Assembly: GCF_037095755.1 (NCBI RefSeq)
Contig: NZ_JBAWKJ010000001.1
Coordinates: 1,243,001-1,307,000 of the forward strand
Reading direction: 5' to 3'
Origin: Sphingopyxis sp. CCNWLW2
GTDB taxonomy: Bacteria; Pseudomonadota; Alphaproteobacteria; Sphingomonadales; Sphingomonadaceae
DNA: 64,000 nt
Part shown: piece by piece, positions 29,026 to 38,714 of the stretch
Position numbering within the stretch: the stretch's first letter is position 1
Layout of the letters: every line of letters begins with the position of its first letter
Position numbers and translations under genes: made by a program
Notes under the pieces: model-generated
Told to the model about the DNA's origin: nothing
The model's input: the letters and a program-made list of their open reading frames with translations, nothing else
Databases searched by the model: none

Positions 29026-29753
29026 GCGGCGGTTTCGCCCGTAAGCAACGCTTCGGGCGGGTTCAACGCGTTGATCGCGACACGCACGCGGGCCTCGGCG
29101 TCTTCGCGCGGCAGCCCCGCGGGGATCGTTTCGCCGACCTTGTAAGTGATCGTCCCCGGCCATTTGACCCAGCGGCGCGGCGGAAAGGCGAGGCCGCTGT
29201 TCACCGCCACCGGGATGACCGGAATATTGAGCAGGCGGTACATGCCGGCAAAACCGGGGCGTAGCGGCGGCGCTTCGCCGTGCGGGACGCGTGTTCCCTC
29301 GGCGAACAGCACGAGCGGGCGGCCTGCGGCGAGGGCCGCCTTTGCCGCACCGAGCATCGCTCGCATCGCCTTGCCGCCGCCGTCGCGGTCGACCGGGATC
29401 AAGCCGTAAAAACGCGCCGCCTGGCCCCAGACGGGGATCGAGAACAGCTCTTCCTTCGCGAATACCGCGGGATGCTTGAACAGCATCGGCTGTTCGACCG
29501 TTTCGAACGCCGATTCATGCTTGAAGACGTAGAGGACCGGGATGTCGGGCATCTCGCCCTCGACGACGATCGTCTGCCCGAGCAGGAAACGGCAGAAGAT
29601 CCGGTGCGCCTGCGCCCAGATGCGGACGAAGAAAATCGTCCCGCGATGCGAGATCGGCAGCGCGATCACCCCGCCGATCGACGAGATGCTGCTCATCACG
29701 AAAAAGGCGATCCAGAACAGGATCGAGCGGCACAGGGCGATCATATATCTCAC
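29022..29753 (-). CDS. plsC: 1-acyl-sn-glycerol-3-phosphate acyltransferase
   Basis: A 243-residue membrane-associated acyltransferase making phosphatidic acid. The catalytic motif appears as H-E-S-A-F-E, i.e. H-x4-E instead of the textbook H-x4-D, a variant common in alphaproteobacterial copies. The substrate-binding F-A-E-G-T-R motif is intact. Two hydrophobic stretches occur in the first 60 residues. The start may be GTG 29753, which overlaps the upstream ydcF-like stop, or ATG 29744. It is the last gene of the ftsE-ftsX-ydcF-like unit. Confidence 0.9.
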   Translation of the reverse strand: MRYMIALCRSILFWIAFFVMSSISSIGGVIALPISHRGTIFFVRIWAQAHRIFCRFLLGQTIVVEGEMPDIPVLYVFKHESAFETVEQPMLFKHPAVFAKEELFSIPVWGQAARFYGLIPVDRDGGGKAMRAMLGAAKAALAAGRPLVLFAEGTRVPHGEAPPLRPGFAGMYRLLNIPVIPVAVNSGLAFPPRRWVKWPGTITYKVGETIPAGLPREDAEARVRVAINALNPPEALLTGETAA

Positions 29754-30280
29754 AGGCCGAGCAGCCCGCCCGCCAGTCCGGCCAGATATTTGTGATATTC
29801 GCGAAAGAGCGTCGCGAAATTGGGCTGGCTGCGCACCGCGTCGGGCAGGATCGTCACCTTGTCGCCGACCGCACGGCCGATTTCATATTCGGCGCGGCGC
29901 ATATGCCAATCGGTGGTGATCAGCCGGATGCTCTTATATTTGCGGCGTTCTACCCAGGTCGCGACCTCGGTCGCGTTCGAGCGCGTATCCTCGGCCTCGA
30001 ACCCCAGCGCGATGCAGCAGTCGAACAGCGAAACGGGGCGTTTATACGCGGCGGCGAGTTCGCGCGGCTTCACTTCGCGCGCGACGCCGCTGATGAGGAG
30101 GCGCTTGGCGTCGCCCGCCTCGAGCCGTTCGAGCGCGCGGTCGATGCGTCCGGGGCCGCCGGTGAGAACGACGATCGCGTCGGTCTTTCGCGCGTCGGCG
30201 GGCAGCGGCAGCAGCAGCGCGAACCATGCGAAGCCGAGCACCCAGGCCAGGAACAACAGGGAAATCAGGCGCTTGATCAT
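29750..30280 (-). CDS. YdcF-family (DUF218) membrane-anchored protein
   Basis: A 176-residue protein with one N-terminal helix (about residues 5-26) and a DUF218 domain. Family hallmarks are A-I-V-V-L-T-G-G near residue 37, the S-G-V segment, and the R-S-N-A-T-E-T/V-like helix R-S-N-A-T-E-V-A. Relatives include ElyC and SanA, linked to envelope and lipid-carrier metabolism. Its ATG overlaps the ftsX stop, and its stop overlaps the plsC start, suggesting an envelope function. Biochemical role unknown. Confidence 0.85.
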   Translation of the reverse strand: MIKRLISLLFLAWVLGFAWFALLLPLPADARKTDAIVVLTGGPGRIDRALERLEAGDAKRLLISGVAREVKPRELAAAYKRPVSLFDCCIALGFEAEDTRSNATEVATWVERRKYKSIRLITTDWHMRRAEYEIGRAVGDKVTILPDAVRSQPNFATLFREYHKYLAGLAGGLLGL

Positions 30281-31182
30281 AGAATCTTCTTGAGCGCCGC
30301 GAGCAAGGTCTGGCGCGCGGTGAGGGCTGCGAGCGCGATAGCCAATAGCGGCAGCGCCAGCAAGAGCGCCCAGCCTGCGGGGCCGAGCGACGCGGTCGCC
30401 GCAAGTCCCGCTGTGACCCCCGACCATTGCAAGCCGATCAGGAGCAGGATCGCGGCGGCGACGACGGTGCCCAGCGCGATGCCGTAAGCGGTGTCGATCG
30501 CGATGCGGCGCTGGAACAGCCGCGTGATCTGGCGGTCGGTGGCGCCGATCATGTGAAGCATCTCGATCGTCGTATAATGGGTGCCCAGCGCGGCGCGCGC
30601 GGTCATAATCACCACCGCGGCGCTGGCGAGCGTCATCAGCACCACCATGCCGCCGGCGATCCACGCGAGCGAGCGGATCAGCCGCGCGACCGGCCCCAGC
30701 CATTCGGCGTGCGGGATGATCCGCGCGCCGGGCGCCTCGCGCGCGACCAATGCCTGCAACTGGCGCATAGGGCCAGTGCGGTCCTCGCCGACAAAGTCGA
30801 TGTCGACGAGCGCGGGCAAGGGAAGCGATTTCAGCACCGGGTCGTCGCCCTCGGCGGCGCCGAACCATTGCCCCAGCGTCGCCTGCAGCTCTTCGGGTTC
30901 GACCGAGCGCGCCGAGAGGACGAAGGGCTGCGCGGCGGCCGCCCGGCGGAGCGCCGCGGCCTGCTCGGCGCGCGTCACCGGGTTCGCGGTGACGATCTGG
31001 ACGGTCACGCGCCCGGCGATTGCCGCGCCAATCGCATTCGCCGAACGCGCAAGCCCGACCCCGGCGGCGGCGGCGAGCAAGGTCAGCATCATCAGGATCG
31101 CGATCACCCACGGCGTCGGACCCGACAGCCGGCGGTCGGGAAGCAGGCGGCGATGCTGGACGGGAACGCGCGGGATGATCAT
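30277..31182 (-). CDS. ftsX: FtsX-like cell-division ABC permease
   Basis: A 301-residue permease with one N-terminal helix (about 25-46), a periplasmic domain of about 130 residues, and three C-terminal helices, the FtsX topology. FtsEX couples ATP hydrolysis to activation of peptidoglycan hydrolases at the septum. The sequence M-L-H-M-I-G-A-T-D-R-Q-I lies before the second C-terminal helix as in family members. The ATG at 31182 overlaps the ftsE stop by 4 bp. Sequence divergence from enterobacterial FtsX is large, so order with ftsE is important support. Confidence 0.9.
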   Translation of the reverse strand: MIIPRVPVQHRRLLPDRRLSGPTPWVIAILMMLTLLAAAAGVGLARSANAIGAAIAGRVTVQIVTANPVTRAEQAAALRRAAAAQPFVLSARSVEPEELQATLGQWFGAAEGDDPVLKSLPLPALVDIDFVGEDRTGPMRQLQALVAREAPGARIIPHAEWLGPVARLIRSLAWIAGGMVVLMTLASAAVVIMTARAALGTHYTTIEMLHMIGATDRQITRLFQRRIAIDTAYGIALGTVVAAAILLLIGLQWSGVTAGLAATASLGPAGWALLLALPLLAIALAALTARQTLLAALKKIL

Positions 31183-31910
31183 GCCCGGTTCGCCGGTGGG
31201 TAACGTAGCGCGCCGGTGGGGTCGGAAAGCCGCCCCTTTTCGAGCCGCATCATCTGCGCATTTTCGATGCGGCTGATCAGGTGGATGTCGTGCGTCGCGA
31301 CGACGACGGTGGTGCCGAGGCGGTTCAATGCCTCAAACAATCCCAGCAGACGCATCGCCATTTCGGGATCGACGTTACCCGTCGGCTCGTCGGCGACGAG
31401 CAATTGCGGCCGCGCGATGACGGCGCGCGCGATCGCGACGCGCTGCTGCTCGCCGCCCGACAGCGTCGCGGGGCGGGCATCGGCGCGATCGCCGATCCCG
31501 ATCCAGCTCAGCATCTCGCCCACCGGGCCCGACAGATCCTCTTCGCTGACCCCCGCGATCCGCAGCGGCAGCGCGATATTGTCGCGCGCCGACAGATGCG
31601 GGATCAGCCGGAAATCCTGGAATACGACGCCGATCCGGCGGCGAAAGCCCGGAAGGCGGTGGCGCGGCATCGCGACCAGATCCTCGCCGAACAGGCGGAC
31701 GATCCCGCGGCTCGGCCGCTGCGCGAGATAGAGCATCTTGAGCAGCGAGGTCTTGCCCGCGCCCGATGCGCCGGTGAGGAAATAGAAGCTGCCGGGCTGG
31801 AGGTTGAAGCTGATGTCGCTCAAAACCTCGGCATCGGGGCCATAGCGGAGCCCGACGCCGTCGAATTCGACCATCGCGCCGCCGGGCCGCGCCGGAGAGG
31901 CATCCGTCAT
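31179..31910 (-). CDS. ftsE: Cell-division ATP-binding protein FtsE
   Basis: A 243-residue ABC ATPase. Walker A is G-A-S-G-A-G-K-T, the signature is L-S-G-G-E-Q-Q-R-V-A-I-A-R-A and Walker B is L-L-V-A-D-E-P-T-G-N-V-D, the FtsE-specific form. It acts at the cytoplasmic face with FtsX, whose gene follows with a 4-bp overlap. The gene is divergent from a zinc-ribbon protein gene, leaving 159 bp for both promoters. This arrangement is common in sphingomonads. Confidence 0.95.
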   Translation of the reverse strand: MTDASPARPGGAMVEFDGVGLRYGPDAEVLSDISFNLQPGSFYFLTGASGAGKTSLLKMLYLAQRPSRGIVRLFGEDLVAMPRHRLPGFRRRIGVVFQDFRLIPHLSARDNIALPLRIAGVSEEDLSGPVGEMLSWIGIGDRADARPATLSGGEQQRVAIARAVIARPQLLVADEPTGNVDPEMAMRLLGLFEALNRLGTTVVVATHDIHLISRIENAQMMRLEKGRLSDPTGALRYPPANRA

Positions 31911-32069
31911 GGCGTCGCCCGCGCGCGACGGCGCGCCAGCGTCAGGTCAAAGAACAGGGGCGCTGGTCCGCTCATCAGCCAGCATCTCGCACGGCTATCC
32001 ACAGAGGACAAGACGGGAGTGGGCACGCGGCGCTTGCAACGCGCGAATCGGCGTGTTTAGAGGGAACCC

Positions 32070-32849
32070 ATGATCCTTGCCTGCCCGTCCTGTCACACGC
32101 GCTATGTCGTTCCCGATACCGCGATCGGACCCACGGGCCGCACCGTGCGCTGCGCCAATTGCCGCCATAGCTGGTTCCAGGAACCCGCCGCGACACCGGT
32201 AGAGGCGGTCGTGGCGTCCGCTCCGAGCGCGCCGGAACCCGCCGCGACGCCTGCACCGGCGCCCGCTCCCGAAGCGGCGCCGCGACCGGTCGCGACCTAT
32301 TCCGATTTTCCCGAACCCGATCCCGCGCCCGTGCGGGCTCCGCCGAGCTTTACGGCCGAGCCGACCCAACGCGCCACGCCTGTGATCGACGATGCGCCCT
32401 TGCCGTTCCGCCGGCCGCGGCGGAACCCCGCGAAGCGCTGGACGATCATCGCCGCGAGCGCGGCGGCGCTGATGATCACGGCGACCGCGGGGCTCATGTA
32501 TTTCGGCCTGCCGGGCTGGGCGCAGGGTCTCGGCTTGCCGGGCGGGGTCGACGAGCCCGACCTGGTGATCGAACTGCCGCCGAACCAGGATCATCGCGAG
32601 CTCGCCGACGGGACGATCTATTTCGCCGCATCGGGGGTGATCATCAATCCGACCGACCGCGAACAGCGCGTACCGCCGATCCTCGCCGAACTGCGCGACG
32701 CGCAGGGAACGATCGTCTATAGCTGGACGATCAAGCCGCCGGTGCGAATGCTGCCGCCCAATGAAAAGGTCAATTTCAGCGAAGCGAAGCTCGACATTCC
32801 GCGGCGCGCGACGCAGTTGACCGTCAGTTGGGCGCTACCAAAGAGTTGA
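32070..32849 (+). CDS. Zinc-ribbon (MJ0042-type) membrane protein with C-terminal DUF3426-like domain
   Basis: A 259-residue protein. The N-terminal zinc ribbon has two Cys pairs, C-P-S-C and C-A-N-C, within the first 32 residues. A long Pro/Ala-rich linker follows, then one transmembrane helix (about 131-151) and a C-terminal periplasmic beta-type domain with I-I-N-P-T-D and the ending V-S-W-A-L-P-K-S. This layout is typical of alphaproteobacterial zinc-ribbon proteins adjacent to ftsE. A link to cell division is suggested by position only. Confidence 0.8.
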   Translation: MILACPSCHTRYVVPDTAIGPTGRTVRCANCRHSWFQEPAATPVEAVVASAPSAPEPAATPAPAPAPEAAPRPVATYSDFPEPDPAPVRAPPSFTAEPTQRATPVIDDAPLPFRRPRRNPAKRWTIIAASAAALMITATAGLMYFGLPGWAQGLGLPGGVDEPDLVIELPPNQDHRELADGTIYFAASGVIINPTDREQRVPPILAELRDAQGTIVYSWTIKPPVRMLPPNEKVNFSEAKLDIPRRATQLTVSWALPKS

Positions 32850-32880
32850 AATCCCAACGGTTTATCGTGACGTCACGGCG

Positions 32881-33942
32881 TCACAGGCTGAGCGCGGCGG
32901 CGAGCGAGAGCAGGAAACTCGTCACCGTCGCGACGATGATCGGCGCGAAGCTGCGCCACCCCTGATCGAGCAACAGGTGGAGCCGTGCCTTCATCGCGGT
33001 GGCGACGATGGCGAGCAGCAACAACGCTTGCGCGCCCGTCGCGGCGGCGTCCTGCGCTTGCTTGGGAATGGCGATCAGCGAATTGAGCGCCGCTACGCCA
33101 AGGAAACCCAGAATGAACCAGGGGAGGCGCAGCGGGATGCGCCCTGCGTGGTCACCCTCGCCGCTGCGGCCGAGCCAGAGCGCGACGAGCATCAGCATCG
33201 GCGCGAGCAGCGCGACGCGCGCCAGCTTGACGATCGTCGCGACCTCGCCCGCTTGAGCTGAGAAGGAAAAGCCGCCGCCGATCGCCTGCGCGACGTCATG
33301 GATCGACGCGCCGATCAGGAATCCCGCCTGCGCATCGGTCAGGCCGAGCTCGGCGGCGAGCACGGGATAGAGCGTCATCGCGAGCGCGCTCGCGACGGTG
33401 ATCCCGACGAGCGTCAGCGTGAAGCGCGCCTGATCGACGCGTTTGTCGCCGATCAGCGAATAAAGCGCGAGCGCCGCCGATGCGCCGCAGATCGCGGTCG
33501 CGCCGCCCGCGAGCAGCGCGGCGTGGCGATCCTGCGCGAACAGCCGCGCGCTCGCCACGGTGATGACGATGACGGCGAGCATGATCAGGACGAGCAAGGT
33601 GAAGGGCAGCGGCCCGAGCTCGGCGAGCTGTTCGGCGGTGATGCGCGCGCCGACGAGCACGATCCCGATACGCAGTGCGGTCTGCGACATCAGGTCGAGT
33701 CCGGCGTGGGTGCGCTTGTCCTGCGACAGGAAGGAGAGGGCGAGCCCGATGAGCAGCCCCATCAGCACGATCGGCGCGGCATAATGGTCGGCGAGCCACG
33801 CCGCGGCGAGCGCGGCGATGGCGGTGACGAGGATACCAGGCAGATAATCGCGCCAGCGCCGCCGCGCCGGCGGATGCGCCTCGAGCTGCATTTCGCCATA
33901 AAGATCGGCGGCCATCGGCCAACTTTGTTCGGATGGCGTCAC
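32881..33942 (-). CDS. YeiH-family (UPF0324) putative sulfate-exporter-type membrane protein
   Basis: A 353-residue protein with about ten hydrophobic helices after a 30-residue cytoplasmic leader. The stretches G-G-A-T-A-I-C-G-A-S-A-A and I-G-A-S-I-H-D-V-A-Q-A match the conserved reentrant segments of the YeiH/UPF0324 family, members of which have been linked to sulfonate or sulfate efflux. The start is taken as GTG 33942, behind a GGGGA site; an in-frame ATG lies at 33915. It converges on the zinc-ribbon gene, with a palindrome CGTGACGTCACG at 32866-32877 between them. Confidence 0.85.
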   Translation of the reverse strand: MTPSEQSWPMAADLYGEMQLEAHPPARRRWRDYLPGILVTAIAALAAAWLADHYAAPIVLMGLLIGLALSFLSQDKRTHAGLDLMSQTALRIGIVLVGARITAEQLAELGPLPFTLLVLIMLAVIVITVASARLFAQDRHAALLAGGATAICGASAALALYSLIGDKRVDQARFTLTLVGITVASALAMTLYPVLAAELGLTDAQAGFLIGASIHDVAQAIGGGFSFSAQAGEVATIVKLARVALLAPMLMLVALWLGRSGEGDHAGRIPLRLPWFILGFLGVAALNSLIAIPKQAQDAAATGAQALLLLAIVATAMKARLHLLLDQGWRSFAPIIVATVTSFLLSLAAALSL

Positions 33943-34045
33943 GCTATGTCCCCGATGCTCATGGCGCCGCTTCGCACATCGCCGCGCGTCGGTCGATAGG
34001 CCATTGCTGGCACGGCGCGGGCTTGCTAGAGGCCGCGCTCTATCA

Positions 34046-34122
<77 letters not shown>

Positions 34123-34604
34123 TTTCTTATTATATTTCAGTTGCTTGGCTGGATTCCGGATGTGGGTCTGGGAGCCAGTATTTTGCCAGGTAAGCACCTC
34201 GTTCGTGAAGCAATGCTATTACGCGCTGAATTTGGCGCGCGGCGGCCCGAATCGAAGGAAGCGCTGGTCCATGATTTCAATGCTTTAGAAACACTCTGAA
34301 AATCTTCGAAGATCGACCCCTGCCTTCGATGGAAATGCATCCAAATACGCCGACGGCCGCCCAACATGCTCGCCGATTATCCAGAGTTGCTCATGGCCGG
34401 GCATGGCAACTTTGCGCCCGCTCCAGGCTATTCGAACTTGAACGTGCTGACCCAAAAGCCGTCATTCGACATGTAGGCGGGAAACTCTTGGCGATATCGG
34501 TTTCCGTCCATGCCTTTCGTCACCGGAAGTCGATACCGAAGAGCCACGATGCCTGCGATCATTCCCTTGCAAAGCGGACGAGGTTTCGGATTGCGGTTCA
34601 CGAG
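34123..34604. other. 482-bp intergenic stretch without convincing gene
   Basis: Between the tRNA and the end of the pilus operon the composition turns AT-rich, mainly in the first 200 bases (for example TTATTATATTT just after the CCA). Short open frames occur on both strands (34329-34625 plus, 34137-34367 minus), but they lack ribosome-binding sites and recognisable domains, and the plus one runs into the opposite pilus gene. It is best read as the left end of the inserted block, possibly with remnants of lost genes. Confidence 0.5.
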
Positions 34605-35600
34605 TCAAAAGGCGACGTCGACTAGGATGGTATCGGTATAAAGCCCGGGTGGCGGGGTGGCCTGGCCGGCCAGGATAGCAGCGCGATAGCCGAATTCCTG
34701 CGTGGTCACCGAATCATAGATGCCCGGATTGGTGTCGGCCGTTCCACTCCCACGCCGGGCGCTGCCGACCGATCCCCACCGGTCGGGCGAGGTGGTGGTC
34801 TTGTAGATTTCATAGCGCAGATAGTCGCTGCCGCTGCGCATGCGCCGCACGCCATTGTCGGGATTATTGCCGTCGCCGAGGCCGACGGTGTAGGCCGCTC
34901 CCGCGCTGCAGCGGATCAATATGGTGCGCGTGATCGGGTTGAAGCTGCCGGCGAGCGGCGCCGTGCCGAAGCTCGCATTGGGCGCGGTGATGATGCAGTC
35001 ATTCTCCACCGTCAGCTGGACATTGACCCGGACCGCGACGCCGCTTCCCCATGTGGTCGGCGGACCCAGAATCGGGCGGACGAAGCCGGGGCTGCTCGAA
35101 TGGGCGAGGCATACGGCGACGCCCAGCGAGCAGACCGAATAATACCAGCGCAAATCGAGAAAGCCGGAATAGTCGCCCGCGCGCAAGCCGGGAGTGGCGG
35201 CGGTACGGAAATAGATGGGGACGCTGTTGTTCGTGCCGGCGAAGAGGCTGACGAGGCTGGTCGAGGACAGGTCCTGGAAGTTCCCGACCGTCAGCGGTGG
35301 GCCATTGGCGGTCAGCGCGGCGGTGTAGGCGATCGTTTGTCCGGTGGGGCCGGTGAGCTGGAAGGTCGATGCATCGACGCGCAGGCCGACATAATGGGTG
35401 GCGAGCGCGGCGAGGACGATGTTGCATTGGAGGCCGGCCGAACCGCTCCCCTGCTGCGGCGTCGTGGCAACGGCATATGAGCTCGCGTTCCCCAGGCTGG
35501 TGCTCGTGGTGGAGGTCGTGCAAGCCGAGGCCTCGCTGGGTATCATCGTCGCGACCGTCAGTGCGGACAGTGCGCGGACGGCGCGCATCAGCGTCGACAT
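34605..35600 (-). CDS. Spore-coat-protein-U-domain pilus tip subunit (CsuE-like)
   Basis: A 331-residue secreted protein with a signal peptide (ending A-S-A) and two consecutive spore coat U domains: the first about residues 27-190, the second about 195-331, beginning with V-E-N-D-C-I-I and ending Y-T-D-T-I-L-V-D-V-A-F. Two-domain SCPU proteins at the end of archaic chaperone-usher operons are tip adhesins, like Acinetobacter CsuE. The start overlaps the 3' end of the usher gene by 13 bp. It is the last gene of the operon, consistent with a tip role. Confidence 0.85.
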   Translation of the reverse strand: MSTLMRAVRALSALTVATMIPSEASACTTSTTSTSLGNASSYAVATTPQQGSGSAGLQCNIVLAALATHYVGLRVDASTFQLTGPTGQTIAYTAALTANGPPLTVGNFQDLSSTSLVSLFAGTNNSVPIYFRTAATPGLRAGDYSGFLDLRWYYSVCSLGVAVCLAHSSSPGFVRPILGPPTTWGSGVAVRVNVQLTVENDCIITAPNASFGTAPLAGSFNPITRTILIRCSAGAAYTVGLGDGNNPDNGVRRMRSGSDYLRYEIYKTTTSPDRWGSVGSARRGSGTADTNPGIYDSVTTQEFGYRAAILAGQATPPPGLYTDTILVDVAF

Positions 35601-37939
35601 GTCAGTTCCCCCAGTTCGATAATGTCGTCGGCCTTCGGGTCGGCGGCGAAGCTCACGTGGCAGGTGCCGCCATCGGGCAGCTCGATCTGCACCCGATTGT
35701 CGGCCGCCGCCCGTTCGACAAAGAGTATTCCGTCCCAGCCGACATAAGTGGACAGTGTGCCGTTGATGGTTGCCGCCGCCCCGGCGGGCAGCGGCTCGCC
35801 GGAGACGGTCCTGATCGTCGCGCGGGCCGCGGTCACACGCTCGACCGGGAATTTGATGATATGGCCGCTGCCCGCCGCGACGGCGACGCGCTGGCTGACC
35901 ACCGGTGCCCTGACGTTGGCAGGGAGCGACAGCGTATCAATATCGTAGCGCCCGGGATAATAGGCGCTCGCGGTGGGGACGAGCAATTGACCGTTCGCGT
36001 TGGTGGTGCCGATCAGCTGGTTTTCATAGCGCACCGGAATCCCCGGTTCGCCATTGGTGCTGACGACCGCAAAGGCGTCGGAAACGCGATTGGCGGCGAA
36101 GACGGCGTCGTCCATGAACACGAGCGAGCCGCTGATGCCGAGCCATCCGGTGACCTTGTCGCGCCCATAGGCGCCCGCGCGCAGCTGAACCGGCTGCAAT
36201 CGCCAGGTCATGTCGCCGCGCCAATAGGGGCTGGCGCCGTCTTCGCTCACCGCGCTCGCATTCCATCCGAAACCGCCCTCGACCGGCGCCGCGCGCGAAT
36301 AATCGGCGCGCAGCCCGGTGCGTCCGTTCTGATCCTGTACGATGCCGGCGCCGAGTATGCCGCCGCCCAGCGGGACGCTCAGGGTCAGCGCGCCCGACCA
36401 GCTCCGTTCGACAAATTCGCGCGATAGCGAGGCGTGGAGACGGCTTTCGCCCCAGAGGGGAAGAGCCCAGGCGATGTTCGCGAGCCGCGCATCGCGGGCC
36501 AAGGCCCGCCGAAAATCGAAATAGCCGATTCCGAGCGTGCCCGCGGGTCCGAGCGACAGGCTGGCCGTCGCCGCCGTCAGCCGTTCCCAGCCGCCGCGAC
36601 CCTCGCGGTCGAGCAGGCCGAGATCGGTATAGTCGCCGTCGCGCCGGCGGTGCCGTAGCCCGATCGAAAAGCCGCGGGTCTGATAGTCATAACCGATGGT
36701 TGCCTCGCCGCCATTGGACCCGTCGCGAAAGCTGCGGCTGTAGGATGCGCTGACGGTGCCGAAATTGCCGAGCTTGACGACCGCGCCGCCGCCCGCAAGC
36801 TGCATGTCGTCGGCGACCTCCGCGCGCACTTCGAGCGTCAGGCCGTCGGTCACGCCATGGCGCGCCGAAGCGCTGGCGGCGAGACCGCCATAGTCGAAAT
36901 TCTTCATGCCATAGTTGCGGCGAAAGGCGCCGAAGGCGGCGGCATAGTCGGTGAGCCCCGGGCGCAGCAGCGCGCTGCTGATATAGAAGGGCATCGTAGT
37001 CGAGACACTGCGTCCGTGCATGTCGGTGACGATCAGATTGGCCTCGCCATAGCCGTTGATCGGCGGCAGCGTATCGAGCGCGAAGGGGCCGGGGTTCACA
37101 TCGGCGCCGGCGACCCGCTGGCCATGGACAACGAGGTCGACGGTCGAGGGCAGCGCGGCGCTGCCGGCGAATTCGGGAAGCGGATAGGTGACGACGTCGG
37201 GGCGCACCGAAAAGTCGCGCGAGATCTGGAGCCCGCCCAAACGGATCGCGGGCGCCCACGGCAGGCTGCGCGTGATGATGTCGCCCGCCTCGATTGTCGT
37301 CATGCTCCGCTCGTCGGACCAGCGCCAATAGGTGTCGAAACGAACATAGTTTTTTGCGCTGCCCGACCGCAGCGCGCCCGTCGTCGAGATGATGCCTGCG
37401 GGGCCGAATATGCGGGCTTCGTGCCACACCGACGCCTGGACTGGCGCCATGTCGCCGCCGCTGACATAGGCGTCATAGTTGAGCAGCGCACCGAGATCAT
37501 ATTGCGCCCGCTCGAAACGGCGCTTTTCGCGGCCGACACGCTGGGCGGACAGATATTCGGGCGATACGGTCAGGTGCAATTGCTGGCGCGGCGCGTCATA
37601 ATCGGCACGAAGACCTTCGAGGCTGTCGAGGAACAGCGTCTCGCTCGTTGTTTGAAGCAAAATCCCGGCGCGGCGCATGTCCGCGGTGCGAAGCTGGAAC
37701 CGCGAACCCTGTTTCACGGCTGGCGCCACGATACCGCTGCGCATGCCGTTGACGAACAGCTCGAGTTCGAGCCGCTGCTCCGCGGCGGCGTCGATGTGCT
37801 GTGGCGGGGGCGGCAGGTCGCCATAACCGTCACGCCCTGTTTCTGCACCGGCCGCGTGAGAGAAACCCGGCACCAGCAGCGCGCCTGCGAATATCATCGC
37901 CCATCGGGAATGCGCCGGCAGATGGAGCGAGCCGGCCAT
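35588..37939 (-). CDS. Outer-membrane fimbrial usher (CsuD-like)
   Basis: A 783-residue usher that secretes and assembles pilus subunits. After the signal peptide (about 1-30) comes an N-terminal periplasmic domain with E-L-F-V-N-G, then a long barrel region containing the usher hallmark P-L-P-E-F-A-G-S-A-A-L-P-S-T-V-D-L and G-Y-G-E-A-N-L-I-V-T-D. C-terminal domains follow, with Y-Y-P-G-R-Y-D-I-D-T-L and two late Cys. The operon order and partner subunits mark the archaic (sigma/Csu) branch rather than the classical FimD type. It is followed by the tip gene with a short overlap. Confidence 0.92.
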   Translation of the reverse strand: MAGSLHLPAHSRWAMIFAGALLVPGFSHAAGAETGRDGYGDLPPPPQHIDAAAEQRLELELFVNGMRSGIVAPAVKQGSRFQLRTADMRRAGILLQTTSETLFLDSLEGLRADYDAPRQQLHLTVSPEYLSAQRVGREKRRFERAQYDLGALLNYDAYVSGGDMAPVQASVWHEARIFGPAGIISTTGALRSGSAKNYVRFDTYWRWSDERSMTTIEAGDIITRSLPWAPAIRLGGLQISRDFSVRPDVVTYPLPEFAGSAALPSTVDLVVHGQRVAGADVNPGPFALDTLPPINGYGEANLIVTDMHGRSVSTTMPFYISSALLRPGLTDYAAAFGAFRRNYGMKNFDYGGLAASASARHGVTDGLTLEVRAEVADDMQLAGGGAVVKLGNFGTVSASYSRSFRDGSNGGEATIGYDYQTRGFSIGLRHRRRDGDYTDLGLLDREGRGGWERLTAATASLSLGPAGTLGIGYFDFRRALARDARLANIAWALPLWGESRLHASLSREFVERSWSGALTLSVPLGGGILGAGIVQDQNGRTGLRADYSRAAPVEGGFGWNASAVSEDGASPYWRGDMTWRLQPVQLRAGAYGRDKVTGWLGISGSLVFMDDAVFAANRVSDAFAVVSTNGEPGIPVRYENQLIGTTNANGQLLVPTASAYYPGRYDIDTLSLPANVRAPVVSQRVAVAAGSGHIIKFPVERVTAARATIRTVSGEPLPAGAAATINGTLSTYVGWDGILFVERAAADNRVQIELPDGGTCHVSFAADPKADDIIELGELTCRR

Positions 37940-37945
37940 GAAGCA

Positions 37946-38689
37946 CTATTCGTGCCGGCGCTCGATACGAACGCCGGCCTTTCCATTGACCGTCGCGACC
38001 AGGTCGCCGGTGCCGCCGACATTTCCCGGCAGCGGCCAGCGCATCGACGCGCCCGGGAGGACATATCCGAGCAAACCCCCGGCGACGGGCGACTTTTGTG
38101 GACCGGTGACAAAACCGACGTCGGTCAGCTGTGCATGGCCGGTCCCGCCGTTCTGGATTTCGAGGAAGCGGCCCCCGGCATCCGCACCGGCGCGCCAGGA
38201 GATTTGCGGCGCCGGTGCGGGCGGCTTGACCTTGCCGTCGCCGCGTGGGGGATAAGAAAAAAGCGGCAGCGAATAGCGCATGCGAAAGCTCACCGAAGCG
38301 CCCGGAGCGGCCGATTCCCGCGCGACCGGGATTTCGTCGACGACCACCCGATAGGGTTTTTCCGCGACCGCGGCGGGCGATGCGGTGCGCGTCAAACGGA
38401 TCAGCTGCCGCTGTCCCGGTTCGATGCTGACGATCGGCGGCGTGCCGATGACGTCGCTCTGCTCGGCGTAGAGGTTGCGGCCGTCCTGCTGATCCCAGGC
38501 GTAGACGCGGACTTGCAGCGTGATCGGCGCCTTGCCCGGATTTTCGAGCCAGAGCGCCGCGGCGCGCGCATCGCCCTCGATGACCGGATTGACCGGCCAG
38601 ATCAGCAGCGAGCCGGGCTGCTGTGCCCCGGCGGAAGCGGCGGCGGCGAGCAGCGCCGGTGCGACCATGAAGAGAAGGCCCTGATTCAT
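37946..38689 (-). CDS. Periplasmic pilus chaperone (PapD/CsuC-like)
   Basis: A 247-residue protein with a signal peptide ending A-G-A and an immunoglobulin-like PapD fold. It includes L-L-I-W-P-V-N-P in the first strand, an R-Q-L-I-R-L-T-R segment (G1-like strand interface) and R-M-R-Y-S-L-P-L-F. It would bind and donate strands to the SCPU-domain subunits before delivery to the usher, whose gene follows 6 bp later. Csu-type chaperones have a longer F1-G1 region than classical ones, consistent with this protein. Confidence 0.9.
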   Translation of the reverse strand: MNQGLLFMVAPALLAAAASAGAQQPGSLLIWPVNPVIEGDARAAALWLENPGKAPITLQVRVYAWDQQDGRNLYAEQSDVIGTPPIVSIEPGQRQLIRLTRTASPAAVAEKPYRVVVDEIPVARESAAPGASVSFRMRYSLPLFSYPPRGDGKVKPPAPAPQISWRAGADAGGRFLEIQNGGTGHAQLTDVGFVTGPQKSPVAGGLLGYVLPGASMRWPLPGNVGGTGDLVATVNGKAGVRIERRHE

Positions 38690-38714
38690 CGGCGTGTCTC
38701 CAAAAGGCGGGTGG

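Noticed and set aside
34329..34625. 98-residue open frame right of the tRNA, considered as island gene or integrase remnant
   Set aside because: No ribosome-binding site, no recognisable domain, and it runs into the opposite-strand pilus tip gene.
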